A stretch of 58,285 nt of DNA from Anabaena subtropica FACHB-260 (GCF_014697105.1 NZ_JACJRF010000034.1:1-58285), one strand, 5' to 3'. Positions 9,281 to 20,099 are shown, numbered from the stretch's first letter. Numbers and translations are program-made. Notes: generated by a model from the sequence alone, not told the origin.

Positions 9281-11203
9281 CTAATTTGCCTTAGGACGCG
9301 GAAATTGAGAAGGTGGTCTGAAGTTTTGAACTGGTACACCTTTGAGCGCCTTAGTCATAAACTCACGCCATATAGGAGCTACCATCCCACCACCAGTTGC
9401 ACCACTGGCTAGTTGTCGGTTATCGTCTCTACCTATCCAGACAGCAGTTGTTAACTGTGGCACGGTACCCACATACCAAATATCTTTTTCAGATGAAGTT
9501 GTGCCTGTTTTACCAGCAGATGGACGATCAATGGCAGCACCTTTACCAGTACCATCAGTGACCACTGAGCGCATCACATCTATAGTGGCAGCTGATGCCC
9601 AAGGATCTAAAACTAGCTGGGGTTTGGGAGTATTGTCTAATAAAACATTGCCACTGCTATCGGTAATGCGAGCAATGACTGTTGGCGGCGATTGCCAACC
9701 ATAATTGGCGAAAGTCGCATAAGCACTAGCCATTTCTATTGGTGTGACACCAATTGCACCTAGTGGCAGGGAAGTCACAGGTTCCATCGGACTCATAATA
9801 CCCAAGATGCGGCAAGTTTCCACCACTTTATTCATGCCGATGGTTTTACCTAGTTTAATTACGGGAATGTTCCGTGATTGAGCTAGAGCAGTCCGAATTG
9901 ACATAGCACCACTAAAACCACCATCGTAGTTTCTGGGAGTGTACCAATTATTTCCATCACGATATCTGACTGGAGCATCTATCACCGTGCTATCAGGTGC
10001 AAATTTACCAGTCGCAAAAGCAGCATAATAGACAAACGGTTTAAAGGAAGATCCTGGTTGACGTAAAGCTTGTGTAGCTCGGTTAAACTCACTACCTCTA
10101 GAGTCTACGCCACCTACTAAGGCTTTGACAAAGTGAGTCCTGGGATCAATTGCTACAAGTGCAATTTGGTTTCTACTTAAACCTTGACCTAGTAAATTTT
10201 TATGCCACTTTTTCACAGTGTCTTCTGCCATCGTTTGGAAATTAGCATCAACTGTGGTTTGTACCCGCATACCACCCTTAAGCAGGGTCTCACGTCCAAA
10301 CTTTTTAGCTAATTCCTGGGACACAGTGTTGGTTATGTAAGGCAGCGCACTACCTTGGAATGATCTAATTCTCCCAAATGTAATTTCTTCCTTGAGCGCA
10401 TCATCATACTCTTTCTGGCTAATCCAGTTTAATTCCAGCATCCGCCCCAAAACTTCTTTTTGTTTCTGGTACGCCAACTTTCTATTAGCAAATGGGCTAT
10501 ATTCTTCTGGTGCTGGGATTAAACTCGCCATCATGGCCGATTCAGCTATGGTTAGGTTCTCGGCTGACTTATTAAAGTAACTACGTGCTGCTGTCTGCAC
10601 ACCATAATTATTATGACCCCAATAAACTTGATTGAGGTACATTTCTAAAATTTGGTCTTTAGTGAGAATTTGTTCTAAGCGGATTGCCAGTACTCCCTCA
10701 GCTAATTTACGAGTAAAGGCACGCCTACGGCTTAAAAATAGGTTTTTCACCAACTGCATGGTGATGGTAGAACCGCCCTCTTTCACACCACCAGCAGCCA
10801 AGTTGGTGACGACAGCACGCCCTACACCAGTGGGGTTAATCCCGTGGTGATTATAGAAATGACTATCTTCGCTGGCTAGTACAGCTCGTTTGAGATTGGG
10901 AGAAATTCTATCTAAGGGTACGACTTCACGGTTAGCTTCTCCGTGAACACTAGCTAGTAGTTTGCCCTTGATGTCATAGATGTAAGTTGTTTCTGACGGG
11001 AAAAAATTGCGTAGCTGTCTGACATCTGGTAAATTGCGGAAACTGATCGCTAAACCAACAAGCCCTCCGGCTACAATGGAGCTTGTCAACATCGTCAGTG
11101 ATAATAGAGTTCCGCCAGCTACTTGGCCTACGCCTTTAAAAAACTCAAATCCAGACGAAGTACGACGTTGCGGTTGCTTTTGTTCAAAAGTCCTAGACGA
11201 CAC
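9281..11203 (-). CDS. Class A penicillin-binding protein (transglycosylase/transpeptidase)
   Basis: Bifunctional peptidoglycan synthase of 640 aa. A cytoplasmic tail and membrane anchor (about residues 28-52) precede the GT51 transglycosylase domain with EDSHFYNHHGI, GGSTITMQLVKN and the RKLAEGVLAIRLE region. The transpeptidase domain has the catalytic SxxK in QPGSSFKPF, SRN as SxN, and KTGTTS as the KTG box. It builds and cross-links the cell wall from lipid II. Cyanobacteria carry several paralogues, so I give no specific pbp name. The start ATG follows a plausible leader; the gene is divergent from tyrS. Confidence 0.93.
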   Translation of the reverse strand: MSSRTFEQKQPQRRTSSGFEFFKGVGQVAGGTLLSLTMLTSSIVAGGLVGLAISFRNLPDVRQLRNFFPSETTYIYDIKGKLLASVHGEANREVVPLDRISPNLKRAVLASEDSHFYNHHGINPTGVGRAVVTNLAAGGVKEGGSTITMQLVKNLFLSRRRAFTRKLAEGVLAIRLEQILTKDQILEMYLNQVYWGHNNYGVQTAARSYFNKSAENLTIAESAMMASLIPAPEEYSPFANRKLAYQKQKEVLGRMLELNWISQKEYDDALKEEITFGRIRSFQGSALPYITNTVSQELAKKFGRETLLKGGMRVQTTVDANFQTMAEDTVKKWHKNLLGQGLSRNQIALVAIDPRTHFVKALVGGVDSRGSEFNRATQALRQPGSSFKPFVYYAAFATGKFAPDSTVIDAPVRYRDGNNWYTPRNYDGGFSGAMSIRTALAQSRNIPVIKLGKTIGMNKVVETCRILGIMSPMEPVTSLPLGAIGVTPIEMASAYATFANYGWQSPPTVIARITDSSGNVLLDNTPKPQLVLDPWASAATIDVMRSVVTDGTGKGAAIDRPSAGKTGTTSSEKDIWYVGTVPQLTTAVWIGRDDNRQLASGATGGGMVAPIWREFMTKALKGVPVQNFRPPSQFPRPKAN

Positions 11204-11377
11204 GGCGATTTCACTTCCTCACTTGTAAATATTACTGTAATTCATTCTTTGAAGCAGGGTGGTTAATTTTTTGCAATTATATTAGTCTGGCAGATGAAAT
11301 AACGGACAATTTGTCTGTGAACATAAAAAGCCCAACTTTTCTAGTAAAAAACGTAGTTAATAGCGAATCTCTTAAGT

Positions 11378-12574
11378 ATGGCGGATAATTTTTCTTGGCT
11401 GCATCGTGGGATAGCGGAAGTTTTCCCACAACCTACTGATGCTGAAAGTGATATTGAGAGTCTAGAGAAACGCCTAGCAACTACGGATAGACCTCTGCGG
11501 GTAAAATATGGCATTGACCCGACAGGAGCCGATATTCATCTTGGTCATAGCATACCAATGCGTAAACTGCGAGGGTTTCAAGATGCTGGTCATACAGCAG
11601 TGTTAATTATTGGTGATTTTACCGCACGTATTGGCGACCCAACAGGTAAGTCTGAGATGCGTCGCCAACTGACAGAGGCAGATGTCAAGCAAAATGCTCA
11701 AACATACCTCGACCAAGTGCGTCCTATTTTGGATTTTGACACACCAGGCAGGTTAGAGGTACGTTATAACTCAGAATGGCTTTCCCGGCTTGATTTAGGG
11801 AAAATTACTGAGTTACTTGCCACCATGACTGTGGGGCAAATGTTAGCCAAAGAAGGATTTGCCGATCGCTATAAGAAAGAGAATCCGATTTTCCTGCATG
11901 AGTTCCTTTATCCTTTGATGCAGGGGTATGATTCTGTTGCTATTGAGGCAGATGTGGAATTAGGCGGAACAGACCAGAAGTTTAACATTGCTGTTGGTCG
12001 TGATTTACAACGTCACTTTGGTCAAAAGCCCCAATTTGGAGTACTTCTACCAATTTTGATCGGCACTGACGGAGTACAGAAAATGTCCAAGTCTTTAGGT
12101 AATTACGTGAGTTTATCTGAACACCCAGGACAAAAATACCAAAAGTTACAAGGTGTTCCCGATCAACTGCTGAAAGAATATTTTGAACTACTGACGGATT
12201 TACCCATAGACACATTGCCAGAAAATCCCCGCGATCGCCAAATGCTCTTAGCTTGGGAAATCGTTAAACAATACCACGGCGAAGAAGCAGCCAATGAAGC
12301 CAAAGAAGCTGCTAAAAGTGGCGGTAAAGAAGGTGCAGTCCCAGAATTCTCTTTAGCTGGGATCTCCCAATTCCCTGTCAAGTTAGCTTATTTATTGGGT
12401 GCTACTGGCTTGTGTAAAAGTACAGGGGAAGGTAAACGGAAAATCCAAGAAGGTGGAGTACGCTTAGATGGCGATCGCATTTCTGATGCCGATACCTCCT
12501 TCCCGCAGCCCGATGAATTGCTAGGACGAGTGTTACAAGTGGGTAAAAACAAGTTTGTTCGCTTAGTTCCTTAG
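11378..12574 (+). CDS. tyrS: Tyrosyl-tRNA synthetase
   Basis: Charges tRNA-Tyr with tyrosine in the cytosol. The class I signature is HLGHS (HIGH box) in [15 protein letters not shown], and KMSKS is present in full after GVQ. The tyrosine/ATP pocket motif [14 protein letters not shown] is clear. The C-terminus ends in an S4-like RNA-binding domain ([14 protein letters not shown]...). Length is 398 aa, typical of the TyrRS type with a compact C-terminal domain. A block of G-rich and TAATGAC repeats separates it from pyrF. Confidence 0.95.
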   Translation: MADNFSWLHRGIAEVFPQPTDAESDIESLEKRLATTDRPLRVKYGIDPTGADIHLGHSIPMRKLRGFQDAGHTAVLIIGDFTARIGDPTGKSEMRRQLTEADVKQNAQTYLDQVRPILDFDTPGRLEVRYNSEWLSRLDLGKITELLATMTVGQMLAKEGFADRYKKENPIFLHEFLYPLMQGYDSVAIEADVELGGTDQKFNIAVGRDLQRHFGQKPQFGVLLPILIGTDGVQKMSKSLGNYVSLSEHPGQKYQKLQGVPDQLLKEYFELLTDLPIDTLPENPRDRQMLLAWEIVKQYHGEEAANEAKEAAKSGGKEGAVPEFSLAGISQFPVKLAYLLGATGLCKSTGEGKRKIQEGGVRLDGDRISDADTSFPQPDELLGRVLQVGKNKFVRLVP

Positions 12575-12581
12575 AAGCGGC

Positions 12582-12695
12582 AAGGGGCAGGGAGCAGGGA
12601 GCAGGGGAAGCAGGGGGAGCAGGGGGAGCAGGGGGAGCAGGGGAAGCAAAGACTAATGATCAATGACTATGGACTAATGACTAATGACTAATGAC
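12582..12695. repeat. G-rich and TAATGAC short tandem repeats between tyrS and pyrF
   Basis: A purine-rich tract built from GGGAGCA/GGGGAAGCA units (about 12582-12648) is followed by a tract of TAATGAC-type heptamers (about 12650-12695). The second tract contains the pyrF start codon at 12684, so the first PyrF residues (MTND) are encoded by the repeat. Confidence 0.85.
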
Positions 12696-13400
12696 AAAAT
12701 AATTGTGGCTTTAGATGTGCCGGATGAAGAGAGCGCGATCGCTCTCATTGATAAATTAGAGCCTGTGACTTTTTGGAAGGTTGGTTTGGAATTGTTTACT
12801 AGTTCCGGCCCGAAAATTTTGGAAGTACTGAAATCTAAACAAAAGCGCATCTTTCTAGATTTGAAGTTTCATGACATCCCCAATACTGTGGCTGGGGCTT
12901 GTCGTGCTGCTGCTGGTTACGGAGTAGATTTGATCACAATTCATGCTACCTCTGGTAGAGATGCCCTAAAGGCTGCGAAAGAGGCAGTACAGGAAGGAGC
13001 AGCAGAAGCTGGTGTTAAACCACCCAAGTTAATTGCTGTGACGGTGCTAACGAGTATTTCTGCCAGACAGTTGGCTTTGGATTTGAAAATTCCTTCAGAA
13101 TTGCCAGAATATGCCTTAGATATGGCACTGATGGCGCAAGAAATGGGGTTAGATGGGGCTGTTTGTTCGCCCCAAGAAGTGGCACATTTACGCCAAATTT
13201 GTGGGGATGACTTTGTGCTGGTTTGTCCGGGGGTACGTCCAACATGGGCAGAATCGGGAGATCAAAAGCGATCGCTCACCCCGTCCCAAGCCCTCCAAGC
13301 TGGGGCTGATTATTTGGTAATTGGACGACCAATTACGGCGGCGACTGAACCTGAGTTAGCCTGGAAACGAATTTCTCAAGAGTTAACTACAGTGGCATGA
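12684..13400 (+). CDS. pyrF: Orotidine 5'-phosphate decarboxylase
   Basis: Decarboxylates OMP to UMP, the last step of de novo pyrimidine synthesis. The barrel signatures are [21 protein letters not shown] (catalytic Lys), [13 protein letters not shown] with the catalytic Asp-Lys-Asp network, and the phosphate-binding GVRP and VIGRPIT segments near the C-terminus. Length is 238 aa, normal for the short bacterial type. The ATG at 12684 lies in a TAATGAC repeat tract, so the first four residues are probably repeat-derived. The stop overlaps the next start codon (ATGA, 13397-13400). Confidence 0.94.
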   Translation: MTNDKIIVALDVPDEESAIALIDKLEPVTFWKVGLELFTSSGPKILEVLKSKQKRIFLDLKFHDIPNTVAGACRAAAGYGVDLITIHATSGRDALKAAKEAVQEGAAEAGVKPPKLIAVTVLTSISARQLALDLKIPSELPEYALDMALMAQEMGLDGAVCSPQEVAHLRQICGDDFVLVCPGVRPTWAESGDQKRSLTPSQALQAGADYLVIGRPITAATEPELAWKRISQELTTVA

Positions 13401-14158
13401 GGGTAGACATGAAAGGGCAGGAAGGAGGCAGGAGGCAGGGGGCAGGGGAGCAGGGGAGCAGGGGAGCAGGGGAAGCAGGGGAAGCAGGGGAAGCAGGGGA
13501 AGGATTTATTACTCAGCATGGGCTAAACGTTCCGCTAAGGCTAACAGCACTCAACTTTGTTAAAAAGACAAGTTATGGTTTTTGGCTGCTGACTTTGGGT
13601 TTTTGGCTGATTTTCAGCAATAGTTATGAGAAAACAGCATTCTCACAAAATCTCACTCCTCAACCCTCTTTACAGCCTGAGAATAAGTTTGTTTGTCATG
13701 AGCAAAGTCTAGAGACTTTAACTACTCAGTTATTGCGCGATTTACCTGGCTATGCCAATCGTGCCACTCAACGCGGTCGCCGACTTCGCAGAAGTAGTGA
13801 TATTTATAGCTATACGCTGGTAGCAGGTAAACCTGAATTTCAATCATTGCCCCTAGAGCTTGATGGTTCTCACACAGATGGGCAAAAAAACACTGCATCA
13901 GATATTGAACAAGTTTTCTTTACTACTTTACACAGACAGTATATAGATAAAAAAGCAGTGGAATTACAAGAATTCCACTGGTTACTTTTAACAAAAACTC
14001 CCAGCGACTGGCGTTTTGTCATGATGCTGACTCAGACTGGTGCTTATCCCCAACAACAGCCACCATCGCCGCCACGAGATAGTAGTAACGGTAGTATTGC
14101 TCAAGGTATCAAAACTTGGTTGCGAGATTGTCAGGCAGGAAGCGTGCGTATGCGATGA
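13397..14158 (+). CDS. Exported protein of unknown function with repeat-encoded N-terminus
   Basis: The 253-aa reading frame starts at an ATG overlapping the pyrF stop (ATGA). Residues 5-35 are a low-complexity Gly/Glu/Ala/Arg run encoded by G-rich tandem repeats. A hydrophobic segment then reads [14 protein letters not shown], like a signal anchor, and the mature domain of about 180 aa has two cysteines and no motif I recognise. No in-frame ATG lies between the repeat and the hydrophobic segment, so the native start may have been displaced by repeat insertion. Translational coupling to pyrF is possible. Confidence 0.6.
   Translation: MRVDMKGQEGGRRQGAGEQGSRGAGEAGEAGEAGEGFITQHGLNVPLRLTALNFVKKTSYGFWLLTLGFWLIFSNSYEKTAFSQNLTPQPSLQPENKFVCHEQSLETLTTQLLRDLPGYANRATQRGRRLRRSSDIYSYTLVAGKPEFQSLPLELDGSHTDGQKNTASDIEQVFFTTLHRQYIDKKAVELQEFHWLLLTKTPSDWRFVMMLTQTGAYPQQQPPSPPRDSSNGSIAQGIKTWLRDCQAGSVRMR
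13413..13502. repeat. G-rich tandem repeat inside a 5' coding region
   Basis: Units of the GGGGAGCA and GGGGAAGCA type are repeated about ten times. The tract has the same composition as the one at 12582-12648. Translated in frame it gives [12 protein letters not shown]-like sequence at the N-terminus of the downstream gene. Confidence 0.85.
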
Positions 14159-14323
14159 CAATGGGTAATGGTTGAAGAAGGCAGAGAGAGAGGGCAAAGG
14201 GCAGAAAGAAGGTTGTCTACATTCGGGGATACATACCCCTCCTGAACAAGAGCGATTTTTAAGATTTTTAAATTATCAGATATTTACTGGATGAGTTCGC
14301 CCAATATTTTTTAGGTCAAAAAG

Positions 14324-15247
14324 ATGATTGTTGAAAAAAAGCATTGGATTCAAATGGCTTGTCAACTTAAAGGTTCAGTTATTAGAGCCATTTATAAACG
14401 AGTTATTTATTGTGGATTATTTGGAGTTTTTGTTTCTTTATTATATTACTTCAAACTCCCTGTATCTCAACCAATTTTAGGGAGTGTTATTCCTAGTATT
14501 GTTTTAGGTTTATTACTGGTTTTTCGGACAAATACAGCTTATGATCGTTTTTGGGAAGGGAGAAAATGCTGGGGTTCTATAGTTAATAATACTCGTAACC
14601 TAGCTCGACAAATTTGGGTTTCCGTAGATGAAATATTGCCTAAAGATAAAGAAGAGAAAATAGCAATTTTAAACTTACTTGTAGCTTTTGCTGTGGCTAC
14701 CAAATTGCATTTGCGTGGAGAAGATGTCAATGATGAGTTAGAAGAATTAATGTCATCTTATAAATATTCTAAAATTCAGTGGATGAATAATCCTTCCCTG
14801 GAGATAGCCTTTTGGATTGCCGATTATTTACAGCAAAAGTATGCTCAAAATTGCTTAAATAGTTATCAGTTAATGTCTATACAACAATTATTAAACAATT
14901 TAGTAGATAATTTAGGAGCTTGCGAACGGATTTTAAAAACACCTATACCTTTGGCTTATTCCATCCATCTCAAGCAATTGTTATTACTATATTGTTCTCT
15001 TTTACCTTTTCAAATGGTAGAGAGTTTGGGTTGGTGGACAGGTATAGTGGTATCGTTAGTGAGTTTTACTTTGTTTGGCATTGAAGCTATTGGTTTGGAG
15101 ATAGAAAATCCTTTTGGTTACGATGCTAATGATTTACCATTAGATGATATTTGTAAAACTATGAAGCGGAATATTGAAGATTTAATTACTTTATCTCCCT
15201 ATGTTTGCTCTCCTGAATTGGGTGGAACGTCAAATGTCATGATCTAA
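14324..15247 (+). CDS. Bestrophin-like (UPF0187) membrane channel protein
   Basis: The 307-aa protein has membrane helices near residues 25-45 and 55-70, and a pair around 215-255. The signature FRTNTAYDRFWEGRKCWG and the NNTRNLARQIW segment place it in the bestrophin/UPF0187 family of pentameric anion channels. In cyanobacteria such proteins are discussed as chloride or bicarbonate channels. The gene stands alone, about 165 bp after its neighbour and convergent with the peptidase gene. The family is clear; the ion is not. Confidence 0.85.
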   Translation: MIVEKKHWIQMACQLKGSVIRAIYKRVIYCGLFGVFVSLLYYFKLPVSQPILGSVIPSIVLGLLLVFRTNTAYDRFWEGRKCWGSIVNNTRNLARQIWVSVDEILPKDKEEKIAILNLLVAFAVATKLHLRGEDVNDELEELMSSYKYSKIQWMNNPSLEIAFWIADYLQQKYAQNCLNSYQLMSIQQLLNNLVDNLGACERILKTPIPLAYSIHLKQLLLLYCSLLPFQMVESLGWWTGIVVSLVSFTLFGIEAIGLEIENPFGYDANDLPLDDICKTMKRNIEDLITLSPYVCSPELGGTSNVMI

Positions 15248-15315
15248 AAAAAGTAACACCACTGAAAAGAATGCGACAGATACCCATAACCAAAGCTTTG
15301 TCATGTCTGGCTTTC

Positions 15316-15350
15316 TTAATTTTGAATTTTGAATTTTGAATTTTGAATTG
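15316..15350. repeat. TTTTGAA heptamer tandem repeat
   Basis: Four to five copies of TTTTGAA/TTTGAAT lie between the convergent bestrophin-like and M28 peptidase genes. This is the STRR class. Confidence 0.8.
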
Positions 15351-15362
15351 GCATAACTTTGT

Positions 15363-16211
15363 TCACAGCCGCCGGATAGCATTTTCCAAACCTGCACACA
15401 CACCTGTGAGAAAATCTAAATCGAGGGTAGCGATCGCATCACTGGCTTTATGATAATGAGGATTCCGCAAAAAGGCTGTATCCGTCACCATAATTGCTGG
15501 ATAACCCACATCCCAAAACGGTGCATGATCGCTCAATCTAGTTTGGGGAACAATCAAACCCCGATTTGGTACAGGTAGCCACTGGCTTGATACCCCAGCT
15601 TTGCGAATATTGCGACTCATGCCAATTAAGTCGGCAATAGTCCGTAAATTGCCAATTAAAGCAATAAAATCGCCAGTACTAGGGTAAAAACGTTCCAAAG
15701 CTCTAGGATATCTCTGCGAACCTGGTGTAGAGTCCCGATAGCCTAACATTTCTAGAGACATCATCAAACGTAACGGTTGTTGTTGTTGACGTAATAAGGC
15801 TGCATAGTCGGTACTACCCAACAAGCCATATTCTTCCATATCAAATGCCACCAAGCGCAAAGGATATCTGGCTGGTTCAGCCGCAAACTTTCTCGCCAAT
15901 TCTAATAAAACTACTACACCTGTAGCATTATCATCAGCCCCCGACGTTCCTGGTACAGCATCATAATGTGCGCCAATTAAAATAGGTGGTAGAGGCTGTT
16001 TTTTTCGCACACATTGGGACGGTAAATTGAGAATGAGATTATTAAAAGATTTATTGCCTACTTGAAAGGTGTGGATTTCCACACTTCCCCATTGGGAAAG
16101 TTCTTGACGAATGTATTCTTGGACAAAGAAATGTCCAGCCGTCGCTAGATAAGGATCGCGTTCTCGTGCTATCTGTGTTAGATGATTGTGTAATCTTGCT
16201 TTTAAATTCAA
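15363..16211 (-). CDS. M28 family zinc aminopeptidase
   Basis: The 282-aa peptidase has the M28 di-zinc site: GAHYDAVPGTSGADDNATGVVVLLELAR carries the first His, Asp and bridging Asp, DMEEYGLLGS the catalytic Glu pair, and SDHAPFWDVGYPAIMVTDTAF the last ligand region. The final HYHKASD segment supplies the C-terminal His. I see no signal peptide, so it may be cytosolic unless exported another way. The substrate is probably N-terminal residues of peptides. The start ATG gives MNLKARLHNHL. Confidence 0.88.
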   Translation of the reverse strand: MNLKARLHNHLTQIARERDPYLATAGHFFVQEYIRQELSQWGSVEIHTFQVGNKSFNNLILNLPSQCVRKKQPLPPILIGAHYDAVPGTSGADDNATGVVVLLELARKFAAEPARYPLRLVAFDMEEYGLLGSTDYAALLRQQQQPLRLMMSLEMLGYRDSTPGSQRYPRALERFYPSTGDFIALIGNLRTIADLIGMSRNIRKAGVSSQWLPVPNRGLIVPQTRLSDHAPFWDVGYPAIMVTDTAFLRNPHYHKASDAIATLDLDFLTGVCAGLENAIRRL

Positions 16212-16530
16212 GTGTTTAGAACAGTTGTAATATTAAACTTTCTATGTATTAATCAAGCAGACAGCAATTAAGGTAAGGGTGGATTTCCCAACTTGAAGAT
16301 GAAATCAAGTTCAACGATGAGGCTACAACATTTACAACGGCTAGAACATACTAAGCATCGTCAATGTTATCCTAGTCTTGCAACTAAATCCTCAAGCTGT
16401 AATTCCTCCGATTTTTCCATTAATGATGAATGTTATACCATTAAGGCAGGTTTACCCCGTAGCTAAAGCTAGAGGTAGTTCTGCCCAATCATAATATATA
16501 TAGTAAGACACAGTAGGAGAAGAGTAACGC
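16212..16530. other. Intergenic region upstream of dnaK
   Basis: These 319 bases between the divergent peptidase and dnaK genes hold no supported ORF. I see no clear CIRCE operator (TTAGCACTC-N9-GAGTGCTAA). An AT-rich stretch near 16490-16505 (AATATATATAGTAAG) could serve as a -10 region, and GGAGAAG just before the ATG serves as ribosome binding site. Confidence 0.4.
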
Positions 16531-18588
16531 ATGGGCAAGGTAGTCGGCATCGACTTGGGTACAACCAACTCAGTAGTCGCCGTAATGGAGGGTGGCAAGC
16601 CGGTGGTGATTGCCAATGCAGAAGGAATGCGAACAACCCCCTCTGTTGTTGGCTTTAGTAAAGAAGGCGAAAGGGTTGTAGGGCAAATGGCGCGGCGGCA
16701 AACAGTCCTGAACCCGCAAAACACATTTTTTGCAGTTAAACGCTTTATTGGGCGCAGGTATAACGAACTTAGTCCAGAATCGAAGCGTGTACCCTACACT
16801 ATTCGCAAAGATGAAATTGGCAATATTAAAGTTGCCTGTCCCCGTCTCAATAAGGAATTTGCCGCAGAAGAGATTTCGGCAATGGTGCTGAAAAAATTGG
16901 CTGATGATGCTAGTACTTACTTAGGGTCAGCCGTCACAGGGGCAGTAATTACAGTACCAGCTTATTTCAATGATTCCCAAAGGCAAGCAACCCGTGATGC
17001 TGGCAGAATTGCTGGTTTAGAAGTGTTGCGGATTCTTAACGAACCGACGGCCGCATCTCTAGCTTATGGGTTAGACAGGGGTGAACTGGAAACCATCTTA
17101 GTATTTGACTTGGGTGGCGGTACATTTGACGTATCGATTTTGGAAGTAGGGGACGGAGTATTTGAAGTCAAAGCCACCAGTGGAGATACCCAACTGGGGG
17201 GGAATGATTTTGATAAAAAAATTGTCGATTGGTTAGCAGAGCAATTTTTAGAAACAGAAGGTGTAGACTTAAGACGCGATCGCCAAGCTTTGCAACGTTT
17301 GATGGAAGCCGCAGAAAAAGCTAAAATCGAACTCTCTGCTGTCAGCGTCACGGATATTAATTTACCTTTCATCACCGCCACGGAAGACGGCCCCAAGCAT
17401 TTGGAAACAAGGCTGACACGTTCCCAATTTGAGGGTTTGTGTGCTGACTTATTAGGACGTGTCCGCAACCCAGTGAAACGGGCGCTAAAAGATGCCGGAC
17501 TCAGACCTGATGATATTGAAGAAGTCGTACTAGTTGGTGGTTCTACAAGAATGCCAATGGTGAAACAGCTAGTGCGGGACATTATTGGGATTGAACCCAG
17601 CGAAAATGTCAACCCTGATGAAGTGGTGGCTATGGGTGCAGCGATTCAAGCGGGGATTCTCGCTGGAGAATTCAAGGATGTCTTGCTGTTGGATGTTACA
17701 CCCTTATCTTTGGGTTTAGAAGCGATCGGTGGCGTGATGAAAAAACTCATCCCCCGCAATACAACCATCCCCGTCCGCCGTTCAGATATCTTCTCCACCT
17801 CCGAAAATAACCAAAACTCCGTGGAGATTCACGTAGTCCAAGGTGAACGGGAAATGGCAGGTGATAACAAATCTCTGGGACGTTTCAAACTCTACGGGAT
17901 TCCCCCAGCACCAAGAGGTATTCCCCAAATTCAGGTAGCATTTGATATCGATGCCAACGGTATTTTACAGGTAACAGCCTTAGATAGAACCACTGGCAGA
18001 GAACAGAGTATCACCATCCAAGGTGCTTCTACTTTAAGTGAAGCGGAAGTTAACCGGATGATTCAAGATGCCCAAAAATACGCCGACGTTGACCGGGAAC
18101 GCAAAGAAAGAGTAGAAAAACGTACCCGTTCTGAAGCCTTGATTCTCCAAGGAGAACGACAACTTAGAGAAGTTGCTTTAGAATTTGGGATGCAGTTTGC
18201 CCGTAACCGCCGCCAACGCATTGATAATATTAGTCGGGAACTCAAGGAAAGTCTCAAAGAAAATGACGATCGCGGGATTGACCAAGCTTACGCCGACTTA
18301 CAAGATGCTCTGTATGAGCTAAATAGAGAAGTTCGCCAGTATTATGCTGAGGATGAAGACGACGATCTGTTTGGCACGATTAAGGACATCTTTACTGGTG
18401 ATAAAGACAAGGAACGGGAACGGGATTTTTCCAGAGATAGTTATCGAGAACGGGATTCCTACAATAGCAGAGACTACGGTAGAGATTACGGACGAGACAG
18501 TCGTCCTTCCTATGACAGTCGTCCACCCCGCAGATCATCCCGCCCTAGCTACCAAGATAACTGGGATGATGATGATGATTGGCTATAG
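16531..18588 (+). CDS. dnaK: Molecular chaperone DnaK (Hsp70)
   Basis: ATP-driven chaperone of 685 aa. The nucleotide-binding domain shows GIDLGTTNS, the phosphate loop [11 protein letters not shown] and [11 protein letters not shown]. The conserved linker [14 protein letters not shown] leads to the peptide-binding domain. The lid runs to a long charged C-terminal tail rich in Arg, Asp, Ser and Tyr that ends DDDDDWL, unlike the EEVD-type or short tails of other paralogues. Cyanobacteria have several DnaKs; this extended-tail form with an adjacent dnaJ is probably a specialised one. The DnaJ gene follows 187 bp downstream. Confidence 0.93.
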   Translation: MGKVVGIDLGTTNSVVAVMEGGKPVVIANAEGMRTTPSVVGFSKEGERVVGQMARRQTVLNPQNTFFAVKRFIGRRYNELSPESKRVPYTIRKDEIGNIKVACPRLNKEFAAEEISAMVLKKLADDASTYLGSAVTGAVITVPAYFNDSQRQATRDAGRIAGLEVLRILNEPTAASLAYGLDRGELETILVFDLGGGTFDVSILEVGDGVFEVKATSGDTQLGGNDFDKKIVDWLAEQFLETEGVDLRRDRQALQRLMEAAEKAKIELSAVSVTDINLPFITATEDGPKHLETRLTRSQFEGLCADLLGRVRNPVKRALKDAGLRPDDIEEVVLVGGSTRMPMVKQLVRDIIGIEPSENVNPDEVVAMGAAIQAGILAGEFKDVLLLDVTPLSLGLEAIGGVMKKLIPRNTTIPVRRSDIFSTSENNQNSVEIHVVQGEREMAGDNKSLGRFKLYGIPPAPRGIPQIQVAFDIDANGILQVTALDRTTGREQSITIQGASTLSEAEVNRMIQDAQKYADVDRERKERVEKRTRSEALILQGERQLREVALEFGMQFARNRRQRIDNISRELKESLKENDDRGIDQAYADLQDALYELNREVRQYYAEDEDDDLFGTIKDIFTGDKDKERERDFSRDSYRERDSYNSRDYGRDYGRDSRPSYDSRPPRRSSRPSYQDNWDDDDDWL

Positions 18589-18674
18589 TCTTGTCAGCGA
18601 GTGGGGAGTAATCAATTAAAAAATAAAAAATAAACAATTGCTCTCCCTGTCCTCTTCCTTCCTCCTGAATACGG

Positions 18675-18720
18675 ATTTGGTAATTGGTAATTGGTAATTG
18701 TTAATTAGTAATTGGTCAAT
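18675..18720. repeat. GGTAATT heptamer tandem repeat
   Basis: About six copies of a GGTAATT/AGTAATT heptamer lie between dnaK and dnaJ. This is another STRR tract. Confidence 0.85.
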
Positions 18721-18775
18721 GATATTATCCATTGCTAAATAACAATTACCAGAAATAAATTTAAAAGTTAAATAA

Positions 18776-19777
18776 ATGAATATGCAGAATTTGCAGAATT
18801 TTCGTGATTATTACGAGATTTTGGGAGTAACTAAAGATGCTACTAGTGAAGAAATTAAAAAAAATTATCGGCGGTTAGCAAGACAATATCACCCTGATCT
18901 CAATCCGGGGAATAAGGATGCAGAAGAAAAGTTTAAAATTATCGGCGAAGCTTATGAAATGCTATCCGATACAACTAAACGCGCCCAATATGACCAGTTT
19001 AGCCGCTATTGGAAACAAAAAGGTTTTCCTAAACAAACACCAAAAACCAAAGGTTGGGGCGATAGCCGGACTGGAGAACGCAACGGTAATGAAAATGTAG
19101 ACCCCAGCCAGTTTTCCAACTTTGAAGATTTTCTGAATCAAGTTATCGGTGTTGGCGGCCGCAGAGAAACTAAAAATGGTGCAAGTAAAAGCACAACAAC
19201 TGATCCGTTTCGTTCACCAAAAAGCCGAGTTGAATATACGGTTCCCAAAAATCCACCTCGTCCAGCCCGTCGTGATATTGAGGCAAGATTAACTTTACCC
19301 TTAGAAAAAGCTTATTCTGGGGGTAATGAACGTATTCGTTTAGAGGATGGGCGATCGCTAGAAGTGACAATGCCCCCAGGTATGGTAACAGGTCAAACTA
19401 TCCGCCTGCGAAATCAAGGCATAGGTGGCGGCGACCTCTACTTAAAAATTACCGTCGAACCCCACCCATTATTTAAACTGGAAGCTACTAATATATTTTG
19501 CCAAGTACCAGTAACGCCCAGTGAAGCAGTCTTGGGAGGACAAGTAGAAGCACCTACTCTAGATGGGCCAGTAAAAATGACAATTCCTCCAGGAGTCAGG
19601 ACTGGTCAAAGATTTCGCCTAGCAAATAAAGGCTACCCTACCGACAATGGTAAACGAGGCGATCAATTGGTAGAAATTCAAATACTTACCCCAAAAACTA
19701 TCAGCCAGGAAGAACGAGAACTTTATGAAAAGATCCGGCAAATAGAAACCTTTAAACCCCGTGCTGATTTAATTTAA
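18776..19777 (+). CDS. DnaJ/CbpA-type co-chaperone
   Basis: The 333-aa Hsp40 has an N-terminal J domain ([21 protein letters not shown], with HPD in YHPDLNPGN) and a Gly/Phe-poor linker of about 70 aa. The two DnaJ C-terminal beta domains follow ([22 protein letters not shown], and [19 protein letters not shown] with [17 protein letters not shown]). It lacks the four-Cys zinc-finger repeats, so it is a type II, CbpA-like DnaJ. It lies directly after dnaK and is probably its partner. Confidence 0.9.
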   Translation: MNMQNLQNFRDYYEILGVTKDATSEEIKKNYRRLARQYHPDLNPGNKDAEEKFKIIGEAYEMLSDTTKRAQYDQFSRYWKQKGFPKQTPKTKGWGDSRTGERNGNENVDPSQFSNFEDFLNQVIGVGGRRETKNGASKSTTTDPFRSPKSRVEYTVPKNPPRPARRDIEARLTLPLEKAYSGGNERIRLEDGRSLEVTMPPGMVTGQTIRLRNQGIGGGDLYLKITVEPHPLFKLEATNIFCQVPVTPSEAVLGGQVEAPTLDGPVKMTIPPGVRTGQRFRLANKGYPTDNGKRGDQLVEIQILTPKTISQEERELYEKIRQIETFKPRADLI

Positions 19778-19914
19778 TAGGTTAAAATTTTTCTTGACAA
19801 ATTGCACTCAAGTATTGACCGTAATTCTTCTATTGTTTTGGCGGCAACAATTTCGCGTAAAATTTTCTTCAAGCTCTCTACATCATCAATTTGGCTAATT
19901 TGTGGGAATAACTC
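19774..19914 (-). pseudogene. C-terminal remnant of a PD-(D/E)XK (Rpn/DUF4351-type) nuclease
   Basis: The minus strand reads ELFPQISQIDDVESLKKIL, then REIVAAKTIEELRSIL, then a stop that overlaps the dnaJ stop by a few bases. This pattern (LFPxIxQxDDxExLKxxLRxIVxAxTIEELR) is the C-terminus of a transposase-like PD-(D/E)XK family common in cyanobacteria. A stop codon precedes the segment and no catalytic part remains. I judge it a decayed fragment. The rest of 19915-20099 shows no gene. Confidence 0.55.
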
Positions 19915-20099
19915 TCACCCACTGTCACCGAATTTTGTCTAGTACTGATGTCTGCGGCTTTGGTCATTGGGTAGAAAATTCACCCAAGCAATGAAATCTT
20001 ATCGTAACTGAAAGATGCTCATAGGAAGAGTCAGACATGGAAGATTGACCTTTATTGCTAGTAGCAGGTTTACAATATTAGAAAAAACTTGATTACAAA

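Noticed and set aside
12582-12695. Possible CRISPR array in the repeat blocks
   Set aside because: Units are only 7-9 bp with no spacers; these are short tandem repeats typical of heterocystous cyanobacteria.
17064-17612. 182-codon minus-strand frame inside dnaK
   Set aside because: It is the shadow of a strongly conserved Hsp70 coding region.
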